DNA from: Planctomycetota bacterium
Lineage (GTDB): Bacteria; Planctomycetota; J058; JAJDCQ01
Length of the DNA stretch: 64,000 nucleotides
Direction of reading: 5' to 3'
Assembly: GCA_029260755.1 (NCBI GenBank)
Contig: JAJDCQ010000039.1
Location: forward strand, 62,001 to 126,000
Position numbers and translations under genes: made by a program. A model generated the notes under the pieces. That model was not told where the DNA came from. It saw only the letters and a list, made by a program, of their open reading frames with translations, and ran no database searches. Position 1 is the first letter of the stretch, and each line of letters opens with the position of its first letter. Shown piece after piece: positions 16,148 through 30,400 of the stretch.

Positions 16148-17431
16148 TCAACCTCCGACGAGGAGCCAGGCGAGCGCGGCGCCGCCGATCGCCGTCGCGA
16201 CGATGAGCAGCCCGATCGCCGCGATCGGCGCGAGGCTCGTGCCGGGCGCGCGCGCCGACTGGGGCGGAGCGCCGACGCGGATCCGCTGCGTCCGCCCCCG
16301 GGCGACTCGCTTCGAGGCGTTCCGGGCTTGCGGGGAGTCGGCGTCGTCGTCGGACACCTCGACGATCTCGATCTCGCCGGCGGTGTCCATCACGACGGCC
16401 TTCATGAGGACGGTCGACTCGAGCCCCGCGCTCGACTCCCTCCCGAGCTCGACGTTCCGGGCGCGTCGCCGCGTTCGCGCCTCGGTGAGCTTCGCCGTCG
16501 CGTGGGGCGGCGCCGTCGCGTCGCGGAGCGCCTCGAGGTCGTCGGCGAGGAGCTTCGGCTTCGGGTAGCGCCCGTCGCGCTTCCGCCGCGTCATGATCCC
16601 GACGACCAGGTCCGCGTCGCGCGAGATCGTCGCCGTCGCGAGGGTCGAGAGCTTCGGGCAGTCCTCGTGGACGTGCGCGATGATCGTCTCGGCGACGCTG
16701 GTCTTCTGGAGCGGCACCGCGCCGGTGATGAGCTCGATCAGGACGAGGCCGAGCGAGTAGATGTCGGCGCGGATGTCGGCGGTCTTCTTGCTCGAGACGG
16801 CCTCGGGCGCCACGTAGCTCGCCGTCCCGACGGCCTTCCCCTTCGTCGACGCCTTCCCCGGGTCGCCGTCCCGCTTCGCCAGGCCGAGGTCGGCGAGCTT
16901 CGCGGTCCCGTCGGGGGCGAGGAGGATGTTCTCGGGCTTGATGTCGCGGTGGAGCACGTTGTGGCCGGCCGCGTGGTCGAGGGCGAGCGCGACCTGGCGC
17001 GCGATGTCGAAGGCGCGCGCCGGCTCGATCGGGCCGTCCCGGTCGAGGACGTCGCGACAGCTCGGCCCGCCGATGAGCTCCATCCCCATCCAGAGGAAGC
17101 CATCGTCCTCGCCCGAGTCGTAGACCCCGACGATGTTCGGGTGGTTCATCATCGCGGCGAGGTGGGCCTCGCGATGGAACCGCTCGACGAACCTGGGCGT
17201 CGTCCCGAAGCCCGCCGTGATGACCTTCACCGCGCCGGGTCGCTGAAGCGTCAGGTGGGTCGCCCGGTAGACGCGCGCCTGGGCGCCGCGACCGAGCTCC
17301 TCGTGGATCTGGTAGGGCCCCAGACGCTCCGGGACGGGGCGTCCATAGACCTTGGTGGGGAACCGCTGGCGTCGCGGGCCGGAGCCGGCTCCGGGAGCCG
17401 GCGTCCCCCAGACGTCGGGCGCTCCGTCCAT
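16148..17431 (-). CDS. Ser/Thr protein kinase with C-terminal membrane anchor
   Basis: About 427 residues from ATG 17431; an in-frame start at 17488 is possible but would add an unlikely Pro/Arg stretch and crowd the divergent gene. The kinase domain covers about 40-300: glycine loop GRGAQARVYRA (with Gln/Ala instead of the usual Gly/Met), AVKVI lysine, FHREAHL alpha-C Glu, HRDIKPENILL and DLGLAKRD (DLG for DFG). A disordered basic linker leads to a single hydrophobic segment at the very C-terminus (about 400-427), so the kinase is tail-anchored. It stands between the microcompartment operon and a divergent kinase fusion; a regulatory link to either is not shown. Confidence 0.9.
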   Translation of the reverse strand: MDGAPDVWGTPAPGAGSGPRRQRFPTKVYGRPVPERLGPYQIHEELGRGAQARVYRATHLTLQRPGAVKVITAGFGTTPRFVERFHREAHLAAMMNHPNIVGVYDSGEDDGFLWMGMELIGGPSCRDVLDRDGPIEPARAFDIARQVALALDHAAGHNVLHRDIKPENILLAPDGTAKLADLGLAKRDGDPGKASTKGKAVGTASYVAPEAVSSKKTADIRADIYSLGLVLIELITGAVPLQKTSVAETIIAHVHEDCPKLSTLATATISRDADLVVGIMTRRKRDGRYPKPKLLADDLEALRDATAPPHATAKLTEARTRRRARNVELGRESSAGLESTVLMKAVVMDTAGEIEIVEVSDDDADSPQARNASKRVARGRTQRIRVGAPPQSARAPGTSLAPIAAIGLLIVATAIGGAALAWLLVGG

Positions 17432-17588
17432 GTTCGCGTCATCATAGTGCAGACGCGGGCGGCGGGGCCATCGCGGGCCGCCCGGCATCCCGGACGACCG
17501 GGCCGCGCTCCGCGTCCCGGTTGCGTCGCGCCGGGGCGACGGCCATCATCGACCCGATCGCATCGGCCCGTCGACCCCGGGTCCCCTC

Positions 17589-20495
17589 GTGCAGAGCGTC
17601 TACCATTTCGAGTGGCTCCTTCGCGCCGCGCCGCGGGAGCTCTGGCCGTTCGTCTCCGACACCCAGCGCCTCAACGAGGCGCTCGGGATGCCCCCCATCA
17701 CGTACACCGAGCGCTACACCCAGGACGGTCACCACCGGCGGGTCGGCCAGATGACCCTCCACGGGATCGACATAGCCTGGGATGAGAAGCTCTACAACTG
17801 GGTCGTCGGGCGGGAGTGGTCGACCGAGCGTCGCTACGAGAGCGGCCCGCTCCTGACGCTGCGCTCGACGCCGCGGATGGAGACGGTCGACGGCGGGACG
17901 CGCCTCACCCACACCCTCGAGTTCCAGCCGCGGAGCCTGCTCTGGACGCCGGTCGCGCGCTTCGAGCTCGGCGTGCGGCTCCGGCGGAACCTCGACGCGG
18001 TCTACCGCCAGATCGACGACTACCTCGCGGGGAAGCAGGAGCGGGCCTGGAACCTGCGCAAGCCGCAGATCAGCGACGCCGCGCGCGAGTGGATGGGCGG
18101 GCTCCACACCCACCTCACCCAGGTCGACGGGTTCGACTCGGCGATCGTGCGGCGGCTGCTCGACATGATCTACGAGGAGGATGACCGGACCGTCGACCGG
18201 CTCCGGCCGTTCGAGCTCGCGGATGAGTGGGGCGCCGACCGCGTCACCGTGCTGCGGCTGTGCCTCCAGGCGACGCGGCGTGGCCTCCTCTCGCTCCACT
18301 GGGACGTCCTCTGCCCGCACTGCCGCAAGGAGAAGGTGCGCCTGCCGAACCTGGCCGACCTCCAGGCGGCGGCCCACTGCGAGGCGTGCGAGGTGAGCAT
18401 CGCGACCGATCGGGAGCGGGCCGTCGAGCTCGTCTTCTCGGTCAACCCGACGATTCGAGCGATCGACGTGAACGAGTACTGCGTCGGCGGCCCCGGCGTG
18501 ACGCCGCACGTGGTCATCCAGCAGAGGATCCCGGCGGGCGAGTCGTTCCGGGTCAGCTTCCACGTCGAGCCGGGCACCTACCGGATCCGCGGACCCGGGA
18601 TCGCGAAGCCGAGCCTGGTCCACGCCCGCCCGGGCATCGGCGGGGCGAGCGACGACGGCGGGCCGGGCGAGAAGGCGGCGCCGGCGCGGTTCGAGGTCGC
18701 CGACGGGACGGTCACGCCGCGCGAGACCGAGCTCGCCTGCACCAACCTCGAGCTCATCTTCGAGAACCGCGACGGCGAGGAGCGCGCCGTCCTCCTCGAG
18801 CGGGCCGACTGGTTCGACCACGCCGTGACGATCGGGCGGGCGATGGCGCTCCAGGAGTTCCGCGACCTCTTCCCGAAGCAGACGCCGCCGCCGAGCGTCC
18901 AGGTCGAGGTCGAGCGTTACGGGATCGTGATCGCGCGGGTCGACGGGCTCGAGGAGGCGCTCGTGAGCCGCGACGAGGACGAGGGCGAGCTCACCCGGCG
19001 CGACCTCGACGTGACGCTGCGCGAGACGGTTCGGAGCGGGCGTGGCGCCGTCGCGGCGTCGGCGGACGGGCGCCTCCTCGGCGTCTTCGCCGACCTCAAT
19101 CAGGCCGTCAAGGTGGCGGCCCGGCTGCTCGTCGCGGTCGTCCGCTTCGGCGCCGAGCGGCGGCTGCGCGGCCTGACGGCGGCCGCCGGGCTCCACGCCG
19201 GTCCGTGCGTCGTCCATGGCGGTCAGGCGAGCGTCGACACCGACGGCGCGCCCGTGCGCCGGGCCGACGAGCTCGCCACGGCGGCGCGGGCGGCCGAGCT
19301 GGTGATCGCGAGCGAGCTGCGCGACGAGAAGGTGGTCGCCGCGGCGCTCGAGCGCGAGGGGATCTACCCGGCGCGCGCCGACGCGCCCGCGCCGCCCGAC
19401 GGCGCGGTCCGGCTCCGCGTGCCGGTTCCCGAGCCCGACGACGCGACCGAGACCGACCTGCGCGCCGACGACGTCCGGGCCGAGATCGCGAAGGCGCTCG
19501 CCGAGGTCGCGACCGAGGCGGGCGACGGGGGGCCCGATCCGGAACGGTCGACCGAACGTGAGGTGGCCGCGGTCGCCTCATCGAGCGCCTCGATCGGACC
19601 CGAGCGCGACGGCGCCGTCGACCCGAGCACGCTGCAGCTCGGGCGCGAGCTCGGCCGCGGGACCGCCGGCGTGGTCCACGAGGCGACGGACGCCGACGGC
19701 CGTCGCTACGCGGTCAAGGTCGTGAAGGCGCCGGCGCTCTCGGAGGCCTACGCCCGGTTCGAGCGCGAGGTGCGGACGCTCCGAACCCTGACGCGCCTCC
19801 CCGGGATCGTCGCGATCCGGGGGAGCGGCCGGCGCGGCGAGGACGAGGTCCTCATCGCGATGGACTACATCGACGGCGTCTCGCTCGGGCAGCGACTCGA
19901 GGAGGGCGGGCCCGTCGGGGTGACCGAGGCGGCCCGCCTCGCGGCCCGGATCGCCCGCGCCCTCGAGCGCGCTCACGGCCTCGGGATCCTCCACCGCGAC
20001 GTGAAGCCGGCGAACGTCATCATCGACGCCGAGCGAGGCGAGCCGTGGCTCGTCGACTTCGGCCTCGCCAAGCTGCTCCACGACCCGGGCATCACGGCGC
20101 CGAACGCGGTCGTCGGGACGATGCCGTTCCTCGCCCCGGAGATGTTCTCGGGTCGCGGCCTCGTCGATGGCCGGGCGGACCTCTACGCCCTCGGCGTGGT
20201 GTTCTTCCAGGCGGTCACCGGCTTCGTCCCGTTCTCGGCGAACAACATCAACGACCTGATGTTCAAGATCATCGACGAGCCGCCGCCCGCGATCTCGCCC
20301 CACGCCGAGGTCGACGCGACCCTCGACGCGCTCGTCGCGAAGGCGCTCGCCAAGCGACCCGACGACCGCTACGCATCCGCGAAGGAGATGGCGGAGGACC
20401 TCGAGCGGGTCGCCGCCGACGACGCGCCCCTGATCGCCCTCGGCCTCGCCGCGCCCGGAGAGGGGCGACGGTGGTGGCGGCCGACGGGCATGTGA
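17589..20495 (+). CDS. SRPBCC-DUF5939-cyclase-like-Ser/Thr kinase fusion
   Basis: A 968-residue cytoplasmic signalling protein with an unusual order. Residues 1-150 form an SRPBCC/START-like lipid- or ligand-binding fold (begins VYHFEWLLRAAPRELWPF). A helical region follows, then a zinc knuckle pair (about Cys242, 245, 263, 266) typical of DUF5939 proteins. The region at about 437-590 matches a class III nucleotide cyclase homology domain, but motifs are eroded: the metal-binding Asp position reads ARVDGLEE and the second Asp motif reads SADGRLLGVFAD, so catalysis is doubtful. A kinase domain ends the protein (about 681-930: GRGTAGVVHEA, HRDVKPANVI near 801, DFGLAKLL near 821, FLAPEMF). The GTG start is divergent from the neighbouring kinase. 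DUF5939 normally precedes an active cyclase; the added kinase is the oddity. Confidence 0.88.
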   Translation: MQSVYHFEWLLRAAPRELWPFVSDTQRLNEALGMPPITYTERYTQDGHHRRVGQMTLHGIDIAWDEKLYNWVVGREWSTERRYESGPLLTLRSTPRMETVDGGTRLTHTLEFQPRSLLWTPVARFELGVRLRRNLDAVYRQIDDYLAGKQERAWNLRKPQISDAAREWMGGLHTHLTQVDGFDSAIVRRLLDMIYEEDDRTVDRLRPFELADEWGADRVTVLRLCLQATRRGLLSLHWDVLCPHCRKEKVRLPNLADLQAAAHCEACEVSIATDRERAVELVFSVNPTIRAIDVNEYCVGGPGVTPHVVIQQRIPAGESFRVSFHVEPGTYRIRGPGIAKPSLVHARPGIGGASDDGGPGEKAAPARFEVADGTVTPRETELACTNLELIFENRDGEERAVLLERADWFDHAVTIGRAMALQEFRDLFPKQTPPPSVQVEVERYGIVIARVDGLEEALVSRDEDEGELTRRDLDVTLRETVRSGRGAVAASADGRLLGVFADLNQAVKVAARLLVAVVRFGAERRLRGLTAAAGLHAGPCVVHGGQASVDTDGAPVRRADELATAARAAELVIASELRDEKVVAAALEREGIYPARADAPAPPDGAVRLRVPVPEPDDATETDLRADDVRAEIAKALAEVATEAGDGGPDPERSTEREVAAVASSSASIGPERDGAVDPSTLQLGRELGRGTAGVVHEATDADGRRYAVKVVKAPALSEAYARFEREVRTLRTLTRLPGIVAIRGSGRRGEDEVLIAMDYIDGVSLGQRLEEGGPVGVTEAARLAARIARALERAHGLGILHRDVKPANVIIDAERGEPWLVDFGLAKLLHDPGITAPNAVVGTMPFLAPEMFSGRGLVDGRADLYALGVVFFQAVTGFVPFSANNINDLMFKIIDEPPPAISPHAEVDATLDALVAKALAKRPDDRYASAKEMAEDLERVAADDAPLIALGLAAPGEGRRWWRPTGM

Positions 20496-20541
20496 CGCCG
20501 CCCGGGAGCTCGCTCCCCCCCCCTCCCCAAGGAGAGAGACC

Positions 20542-21216
20542 ATGCCCACCCGGATCCGCCGCCGCGACCGCGGCACGACGATCGAGGAGGTGCTCGTCGT
20601 CATCTCGATCGTCGCGCTCCTGGTCCTGCTCCTGCCATCGGCGAGCACGTCCGCGCGGCGCGACGCGAATCAGATGGCCTGCGCGAACAACCTCCGCCAG
20701 CTCGGGACGGCCGCGATGAGCTACGCCCAGGGCCCCTACGGCCCGGGGCGGCGGCCGGGCTGGTTGCCGCACATCCGCGGGCGGAAGAGCGACGACGAGC
20801 CCGAGGACGTCGGGAAGGTCTTCGCGATGCTCGTGAAGATCGGCGCGCTCGACACCGCCGAGATCTTCGTCTGCCCCTCGTCGATGACCGACTTCGCCCC
20901 GAAGGTGCGCGAGCAGCGCCGCTTCGCGTTCACCGACACCGACGTCGGATCGTCGCGCGAGTTCTCCTACGGCTGGACGAAGAAGCAGCTCTCCCAGAGC
21001 GCCGCGTCGACCGCGCTCCTCGCGGCGGACCGCGCCTCGGGCCCGCAGCAGGACGACGTCGGAAACCACGGCGACGGCCGCAACGTGCTGCGAAAGGACG
21101 GCTCGGTCGAGTTCTACACGACCTTCCGCGAGGCGGAGCGCGAGGTGGGCAAGGCGCTCGCGACGCTCAACCTCATCAAGAAGAAGAAGGGGAAGAAGAA
21201 GAAGGGCGGGAAGTGA
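20542..21216 (+). CDS. prepilin-like protein (type II/IV pseudopilin N-terminus)
   Basis: A 224-residue protein with a prepilin peptidase site RG-TTIEE (Gly11, Thr12, Glu16 at +5) and a hydrophobic helix VLVVISIVALLVLLL. This pattern is known from the planctomycete family of proteins with prepilin-type N-terminal cleavage/methylation domains. The soluble part contains CANNLRQLGTAAMSYA, typical of such proteins, and ends in an extremely Lys-rich tail. An AAGGAGAG ribosome site lies just upstream of the ATG. It follows the kinase fusion by 46 nt and overlaps the lipoprotein gene downstream by GTGA. Likely an envelope or secretion-associated protein. Confidence 0.85.
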   Translation: MPTRIRRRDRGTTIEEVLVVISIVALLVLLLPSASTSARRDANQMACANNLRQLGTAAMSYAQGPYGPGRRPGWLPHIRGRKSDDEPEDVGKVFAMLVKIGALDTAEIFVCPSSMTDFAPKVREQRRFAFTDTDVGSSREFSYGWTKKQLSQSAASTALLAADRASGPQQDDVGNHGDGRNVLRKDGSVEFYTTFREAEREVGKALATLNLIKKKKGKKKKGGK

Positions 21217-21674
21217 GACCGATCTCCGTCGCCGCCGTCGCCGTCCTCGTCGCGCTCGCGGGCTGCGCGAGCACCGCCGGCCCGCGAGGCGACGCGATCG
21301 AGCTCGATCACGCCGGCATCCGAACGGGCGACCTGCCGGCGATCGGGACCCGGATCGCCCGCGAGCTCGCCGACCGGGGCGCCCGCCTCTCGCGGCGAGT
21401 GACGGTGGCGCCGGGCCTCCCGATCGACGCCACCGGCGAGGGGATCGACGTCGAGGCGCTCCTGGGCGCCATCCTCCGCGGGCTCCAGCGCGATGGCCGG
21501 CTCCGGGTCGTCGGCGACGGGCCGGCCGACGGGATGATCGACGTCGAGGTCGAGCGCGACGGCGCACCGCCCGCGGCCTCGAGCCACTACCGGTTCCGGG
21601 CCGAGGTCCACTTCGAGGACGAGTCGCTCCGCCCGATCATGGTCGTCGTCGAGGTCCGGACGAGGGGTGGCTAG
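21213..21674 (+). CDS. small predicted lipoprotein of unknown function
   Basis: 153 residues with a signal peptide and lipobox (LAGC, Cys18). The mature part is a compact alpha/beta sequence (DLPAIGTRIARELADRG and later FRAEVHFEDESLRP). A conserved penicillin-binding-protein-activator-like LpoB relationship is possible but not convincing. GTG start overlaps the prepilin-like gene's stop, so the two are co-translated. Confidence 0.75.
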   Translation: MRPISVAAVAVLVALAGCASTAGPRGDAIELDHAGIRTGDLPAIGTRIARELADRGARLSRRVTVAPGLPIDATGEGIDVEALLGAILRGLQRDGRLRVVGDGPADGMIDVEVERDGAPPAASSHYRFRAEVHFEDESLRPIMVVVEVRTRGG

Positions 21675-21852
21675 ATCGTTCCCGTCCGCAGGGTGCGGTC
21701 GGGCTACGTAAACCCCTCGTCGCCAGCGGGCAAGAGCCCCTGCGTAAACCCGGGCGGCCCCTCCCGGTCCGCTGGCGGCTCTCCGCTGATTCTGGCAGAA
21801 TTCCCCGCCTCATTTTCCGCACCCCACCCGCTCGAAGCGGAGGAGCCACCTC

Positions 21853-25446
<3,594 letters not shown>

Positions 25447-25518
25447 TCGCGGAGCGGGACGGCGCCCGCGGATCGCGGCGCCGCACGAGAACGACTGACG
25501 AGATAGCGAGACACGACC

Positions 25519-26529
25519 ATGTCCAACGTCGACCTGAAGACCAAGTGGCTCGGCCTCGAGCTGAAGAGCCCGATCGTCCTCGGCAGCTCCCCGCTCTCGC
25601 TCCGGCGCGAGGCGGTCCGGCAGCTCGATGAGCTCGGCGCGGCGGCCGTCGTCATGCCGAGCCTCTACGAGGAGGAGCTCGAGCACGACGAGACCGAGAT
25701 TCAGCATCTCCTCGAGTTCGCGACCGAGAGCACCGGCGAGGCGACCGAGTTCATGCCGGAGCTCGAGGACTACCACATCGGGACGCGCGACTACCTCGAG
25801 AACCTCAAGGGGATCAAGGACATCGTCTCGATCCCGGTGATCGGGAGCATCTGCGCGACGTCGGCGAGCGGCTGGCGCGAGTACGCCAAGCAGATGGAGA
25901 GCGCCGGCGCCGACGCGATCGAGCTGAACTCCTTCTTCGTCCCGACCGACCCGAAGCTGACCTCGGCGGACGTCGAGGCGCGCTACGTCGACACGGTCGC
26001 CGATGTCGCGAAGTCGGTGAAGATCCCGATCTCGGTGAAGCTCGGGCCCTACCTCTCGGCTCCGGCCAACCTGGCGAGGCGACTCGTCGACGCGGGGGCG
26101 AGCGGGCTGACCCTGTTCAACCGGTTCGAGCAGCCCGACATCGACCTCGAGGAGCTCCACATCATCCAGGACCACCATCTCTCGGGCCCCGAGGACATCG
26201 GGCACACCCTGCGGTGGATCGGGATCCTGCGCGGCCAGCACCCCGAGATCTCGCTCGCGGCGACCTCGGGGATCCACTTCGCGGACTGCGTCGTGAAGAT
26301 GCTCCTCGCCGGAGCCGACGTGGCGATGATGACCGGCGCGGTGATCCGCAACGGGCCGGGGCACCTCGCGATGGTGCTCGAGGGCGTCCGCGCCTGGCTC
26401 GAGGAGCACGAGGATGATTCGGTCGAGCAGGTCAAGGGCTCGATGTGTCAGACCAAGTGCGAGGAGCCGGTCGAGTACGAGCGCGCCCACCACCTCAAGC
26501 CGCTGATCCACTACACCCACGAGGCGTGA
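25519..26529 (+). CDS. dihydroorotate dehydrogenase-like flavoprotein
   Basis: A 336-residue TIM-barrel flavoprotein of the dihydroorotate dehydrogenase superfamily: opens VDLKTKWLGLELKSPIVLGS, has ISVKLGPYLS (FMN-binding lysine region) and ATSGIHFADCVVKMLLAGAD for phosphate binding. In many bacteria this family is encoded next to single-chain pyruvate:ferredoxin oxidoreductase, as here (72 nt gap). It is usually not the pyrimidine-pathway enzyme, so pyrD is not assigned. The physiological substrate is unknown. A redox role beside nifJ is inference. Confidence 0.9.
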   Translation: MSNVDLKTKWLGLELKSPIVLGSSPLSLRREAVRQLDELGAAAVVMPSLYEEELEHDETEIQHLLEFATESTGEATEFMPELEDYHIGTRDYLENLKGIKDIVSIPVIGSICATSASGWREYAKQMESAGADAIELNSFFVPTDPKLTSADVEARYVDTVADVAKSVKIPISVKLGPYLSAPANLARRLVDAGASGLTLFNRFEQPDIDLEELHIIQDHHLSGPEDIGHTLRWIGILRGQHPEISLAATSGIHFADCVVKMLLAGADVAMMTGAVIRNGPGHLAMVLEGVRAWLEEHEDDSVEQVKGSMCQTKCEEPVEYERAHHLKPLIHYTHEA

Positions 26530-27479
26530 TCGAGGGGTCGTCCCTCGAGGAGGGCGATGAGGGGCCGCTGCGCCTGATCGCCTGCCCCGGCTGCGGCGCG
26601 AGGGCGCGCACGGCGACGGCGACCGACGAGTCGAGCCGGACGTGCTGGACCGACGGCTGCGTCGAGGACCTGGGGCCGCCGCCGCTCCTGCGGTGCCCCG
26701 GGTGCCGGGAGGTCTTCTGGCACGAGGACGCGGACGCCCGAGGCGTCGCGGCGCCGGGCGAGGAAGCGCCGATCGTCGGCTGGCCGAGCGCCGAGGACCT
26801 GGACGCGGCCCTGGCCGCCCCGATCGGGAGCGGCATCGACGCGGAGCGCCGGCTCCGTCGCCTTCTCTGGTGGCGCCACAACGACCCGCTCCGCGAGAGC
26901 CCGGGCTGCACCGTCGGGTGCGCGGTGGGCTGGCTCGGGCTCGGGGCGGTCGCGCTGCTGCTCGTCCCGTGGCCCCACGTCGAGGCCTGGATCCAGCGAA
27001 GCGCCTACGCGGTCGTGGTGAGCCTGACCGCGAGCTGGGCGGCGTGGACGTTCGTCCAGGCGATCGCCGAGTGGCGATCGCTGAAGCGCGCCCGCGCGAG
27101 GAACGCGCGCGACGACAGCCCGTTTCGCCAGAACCTGCGCCGCCTCGTCGAGTTGCTCCGCGACGACGACCTGGCCGAGCGGGTCCAGAAGGCGGAGGCG
27201 CTCCGGCAGCTCGGGCTGATCGAGTCGGCCAAGACGCTGCTCGATGAGGTGATGGAGACAGCGCCGTCCCCGCCCGAAGAGGCCGCGACCGAGATGGCGA
27301 CCGAGGCCGAGCTCGAGGCCGAGCCCGACACCGAGAAGGACGCCGCCGACGGCGAGCCTCCCTCGAGGATCCCCGAGGAGCTCCAGGGCTGGTACGCCGT
27401 GATCCGGCACTTCGTCGAGCTCGGCGAGAGCGACCTCGAGGTCGCGCCCGAGCCGCTGCCGATCGCCTGGCGCCCCTGA
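26526..27479 (+). CDS. zinc-ribbon membrane protein of unknown function
   Basis: 317 residues from GTG 26526, which overlaps the preceding stop as GTGA; a longer frame from 26445 is rejected because it would overlap the flavoprotein gene. The N-terminal 60 residues hold two CPGC-type knuckles (CPGCGARA and CPGCREVF). Two hydrophobic segments lie near the middle (GWLGLGAVALLLVPW and AYAVVVSLTASWAAWTFVQ). The C-terminal half is an acidic helical region (LRDDDLAERVQKAEALRQLG) that looks TPR-like. Co-transcribed with nifJ and the flavoprotein. I do not recognise the family. Confidence 0.8.
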   Translation: MIEGSSLEEGDEGPLRLIACPGCGARARTATATDESSRTCWTDGCVEDLGPPPLLRCPGCREVFWHEDADARGVAAPGEEAPIVGWPSAEDLDAALAAPIGSGIDAERRLRRLLWWRHNDPLRESPGCTVGCAVGWLGLGAVALLLVPWPHVEAWIQRSAYAVVVSLTASWAAWTFVQAIAEWRSLKRARARNARDDSPFRQNLRRLVELLRDDDLAERVQKAEALRQLGLIESAKTLLDEVMETAPSPPEEAATEMATEAELEAEPDTEKDAADGEPPSRIPEELQGWYAVIRHFVELGESDLEVAPEPLPIAWRP

Positions 27480-27488
27480 CCGACTCGG

Positions 27489-30400
27489 TCAGCGCGGCGG
27501 TTCGACGAGCAGCTCCACCGCGTCGAAGAACGCCGAGGGACCCGCGACGCCCGACGGCGTCCGGTAGCGCCGGGTGAAGAGGCACGCCTCGACCGGGTCG
27601 GCGAGCGGAAGGGTCACCCGCGCGATCTCGGTGAGCTCCTCGGCGCTCGGACCGAATCGGCCGATCAGGACATCGCCACGCCTCGAGAGCTCGAGGACGA
27701 CCGGACGGCCTGCGTCCCAGCGGGCGCAGGCGAGCCACTTCTCCCAGCCTCCTCGCTGCACGACGAACCAGACGCGCGCGTCGGCCCCGGCGAAGCGCGG
27801 ATCGCCGACCGCGAGCATCACGTGCTCGTGGGCCGAGCCCTGGCTGACGATCGCGACGCCGGCGTCGCACTCGTCGCCTCGTGGCAGCGGGTCGGTTCGC
27901 ACTCGCGCCCGGATGGAGGCGTCGCCTCGGAGGAGATCCACGCCGAGGGTGGGCGCGACGCGCTTCTGAGCGAGCCACTTCTCGCGCACGGGCAGGACGG
28001 CTCCGGACCGGGTCAGCTCGTCGACGGTGCGGACGGAGGTGGGCGCCCCGTTCAGAGCGAGGAGGCGTCGATCGGCGTCGAGCGGGACGAGCTCGTCACG
28101 CGCGAGCGCCACCTCGCGCTCGTCGGGAAGCAACCGCGAGAGACGTCCCCGCACGCGGAGGCGGGCGAGGTCCACCGCGGACTCGGAGGCCACGTAGACC
28201 TGGCCGTTGCCCGGGGCGAGGCGGGGCAGGAGCGCCCGCCGCACGATCGCCCGCGAGCCCTCGAGCACCGTGAGGCCTCGCCGGCCGACGGCCAGTCGGA
28301 CCGAGCGGATCGGGACGAACTCGAACTCCTGCGGGAAGCGATCGATGGCGCGCCCATCGACCGAGATCGCCCCCCAGCCGCGTCGGTAGTAGCGCGAGAT
28401 GCACCAGCCCCAGCTCTTGTGCGGAATGATGTCGGCGAAGAGCCATACCTTGAGGCTCGACTCCGTCGCCTCGATGTCCGCCCGAGCCCGGACGATCTCG
28501 TCGAACCGACAGCGGGTGCTGAGATAGGCCCGGGCCGGGAGCCTCAGCCCCCGACCATCGGGGGCGTCCGAGGGTTCGAGTGCGAACGTCTCGAACGACC
28601 GGCGAGCGGCGGCGAGCGCACCCTCGGATCGACCGTCGAGGTCGAAGAGGACGTCGTCCAGCCCGTTCGACGCCGGAAGCGCGACGACGCCGAGCGCTCG
28701 GATCACCTCCTCGCGTCGCACGGAGCGGGCGAACGCGACCGGATCGAGGCTCTGCAGCTCCGTCGCCGCGTCGTCGGTGGCTCCGTCCGCGAGAGCCGCG
28801 GCGACTCCCTCGAGCTCGAGAACGGACACGCGTCTCGGGTCGGGGGCCGGCGCGGCTTCCCGAGCCGCGCCGAGGTGGCGGAGAGCCGCCTCGACCGAGC
28901 GCTCCTCGAGCGCGAGCCGGGCGGCTGCGAGGTTGAGCTCGACACTCGCTCGCTCCGGTCCGGGCCCGGCCAGCGCTTCCGCGAGCGCCGACCGAGCACG
29001 CTCGGTGGCGCCGTCGGGCACGTCCGGCCGCCGGGCCAGCTTCAACGCGAGCGTGATCGCCGGCGCCCGATCCTCCTCCCCGACGGTGCCCCGATCGCCG
29101 TCGCCGAGAATGGCCAGCGCGGCCGTCGCGATGCGCGCGAGCGCGGCGACCCGGGCGTCCTCGTCGCGACCGAAGCTCGCGAGGACCGCCGCGGCGTCGT
29201 CGGGTTCGAGCGCGCCGCGGGAGCCGGCGACGGCGACGGCGAGCGGTACGCTCGCCCGGAGCAGCGGCTCCCGGGCGTCGGCCAGCCGGAGGAGCGCCCT
29301 CCGATCGGTCGGCTCGAGCTCGTCGGCGACCTCGAGGAGCGTCAGCGCGGCGAGCGCCCCGCGGGCCCCCTCGTGGGGCGCGACCTCCTCCGCCCACGCG
29401 GCGACGTCGTAGCCCTGCCGTCGCCCGATCAGGGTGGCCCGGAGCGCCTCGGCCAGAATGGGCGAGGCCTCCTTCCGGTCGATCGACGCGGCCCGGGCCA
29501 GCGAGCCCGAGGTCGGGAAGACGGCCAGCGCGAGAGCCGCCCGCACACGATCCGCATCCGGCCGGCCCTCGCCCAGCGCGTCCAGCACATCGTCGTGCGA
29601 GGATTGCACGATCCGGTGGACCGGCCCGTCCAGGATGCGGTGGACCTCGGCCCAGAGCCCGGCCAGGCCGTCGACGTCGCCGTCGAGGATGCGCTCCTCG
29701 GCGGAGCGGGCGAGCGCGTCGACGGCGACGGCGGAGCCCGCGTCGATCCGGACGAGCGCGAGGCGATCGGCATCCGCCGACGCGACCGCCCCGACCCGCT
29801 CCTCGAGCGCGACCCGGAGCTCGATGGCCTCGCCGTGCTCGACGCCGAGCTCGTCCCGGTCCGGCAGGGCCGCCCGGAGCGCCGCGATGGCGGCGGCCGC
29901 GTCGCCCGAGCCGTCCTTCGCCCGGGCGAGGTCGATCGAGGTATGCAGCGGCTGGAAGCCTCCCCGGATGGCGCGGTCGAACGCGGCCGCGGCCTCCCCC
30001 CATCGGGCCTGGCCCGCGCGGAGCCGACCTTCGAGCGCGTCGAGCTCGCCGCCCTCGGAGTCCAGGCGACGAAGGGCCTCGACCGCGCGCTCGCCCAGGT
30101 CGAGGTCGAGCTGACCGCCGCGGGGGAGGGCGGTTCGCGCCAGCGCACGCCACGCTCCGACCCGATCGGGCGCGAGCTCGGTGACTCTCATCAGGAGGCC
30201 TCGCCGGCGCTCGCCGTCCTCCTCGCCGAACGCTTCGTCCTCGAGGCGGAGCGCCTCTCGCTCCCCTTCGACCGCCTGGGCCCGGGCGAGCCGAGCGCGA
30301 ACCTGGGCGGCCGCGAAGACGGCCGGTCCCGAGAGGGCGAGGAGGAGCACGACGAGCCCGGCGACGACCGGGTGCCGGCGCGCCCCCGACCACACCCGCT

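Noticed and set aside
25519..26529. Assignment as pyrimidine-pathway pyrD
   Set aside because: The position beside nifJ and the sequence type match the DHOD-like family of unknown role, not a biosynthetic PyrD, and no other pyr gene is near.
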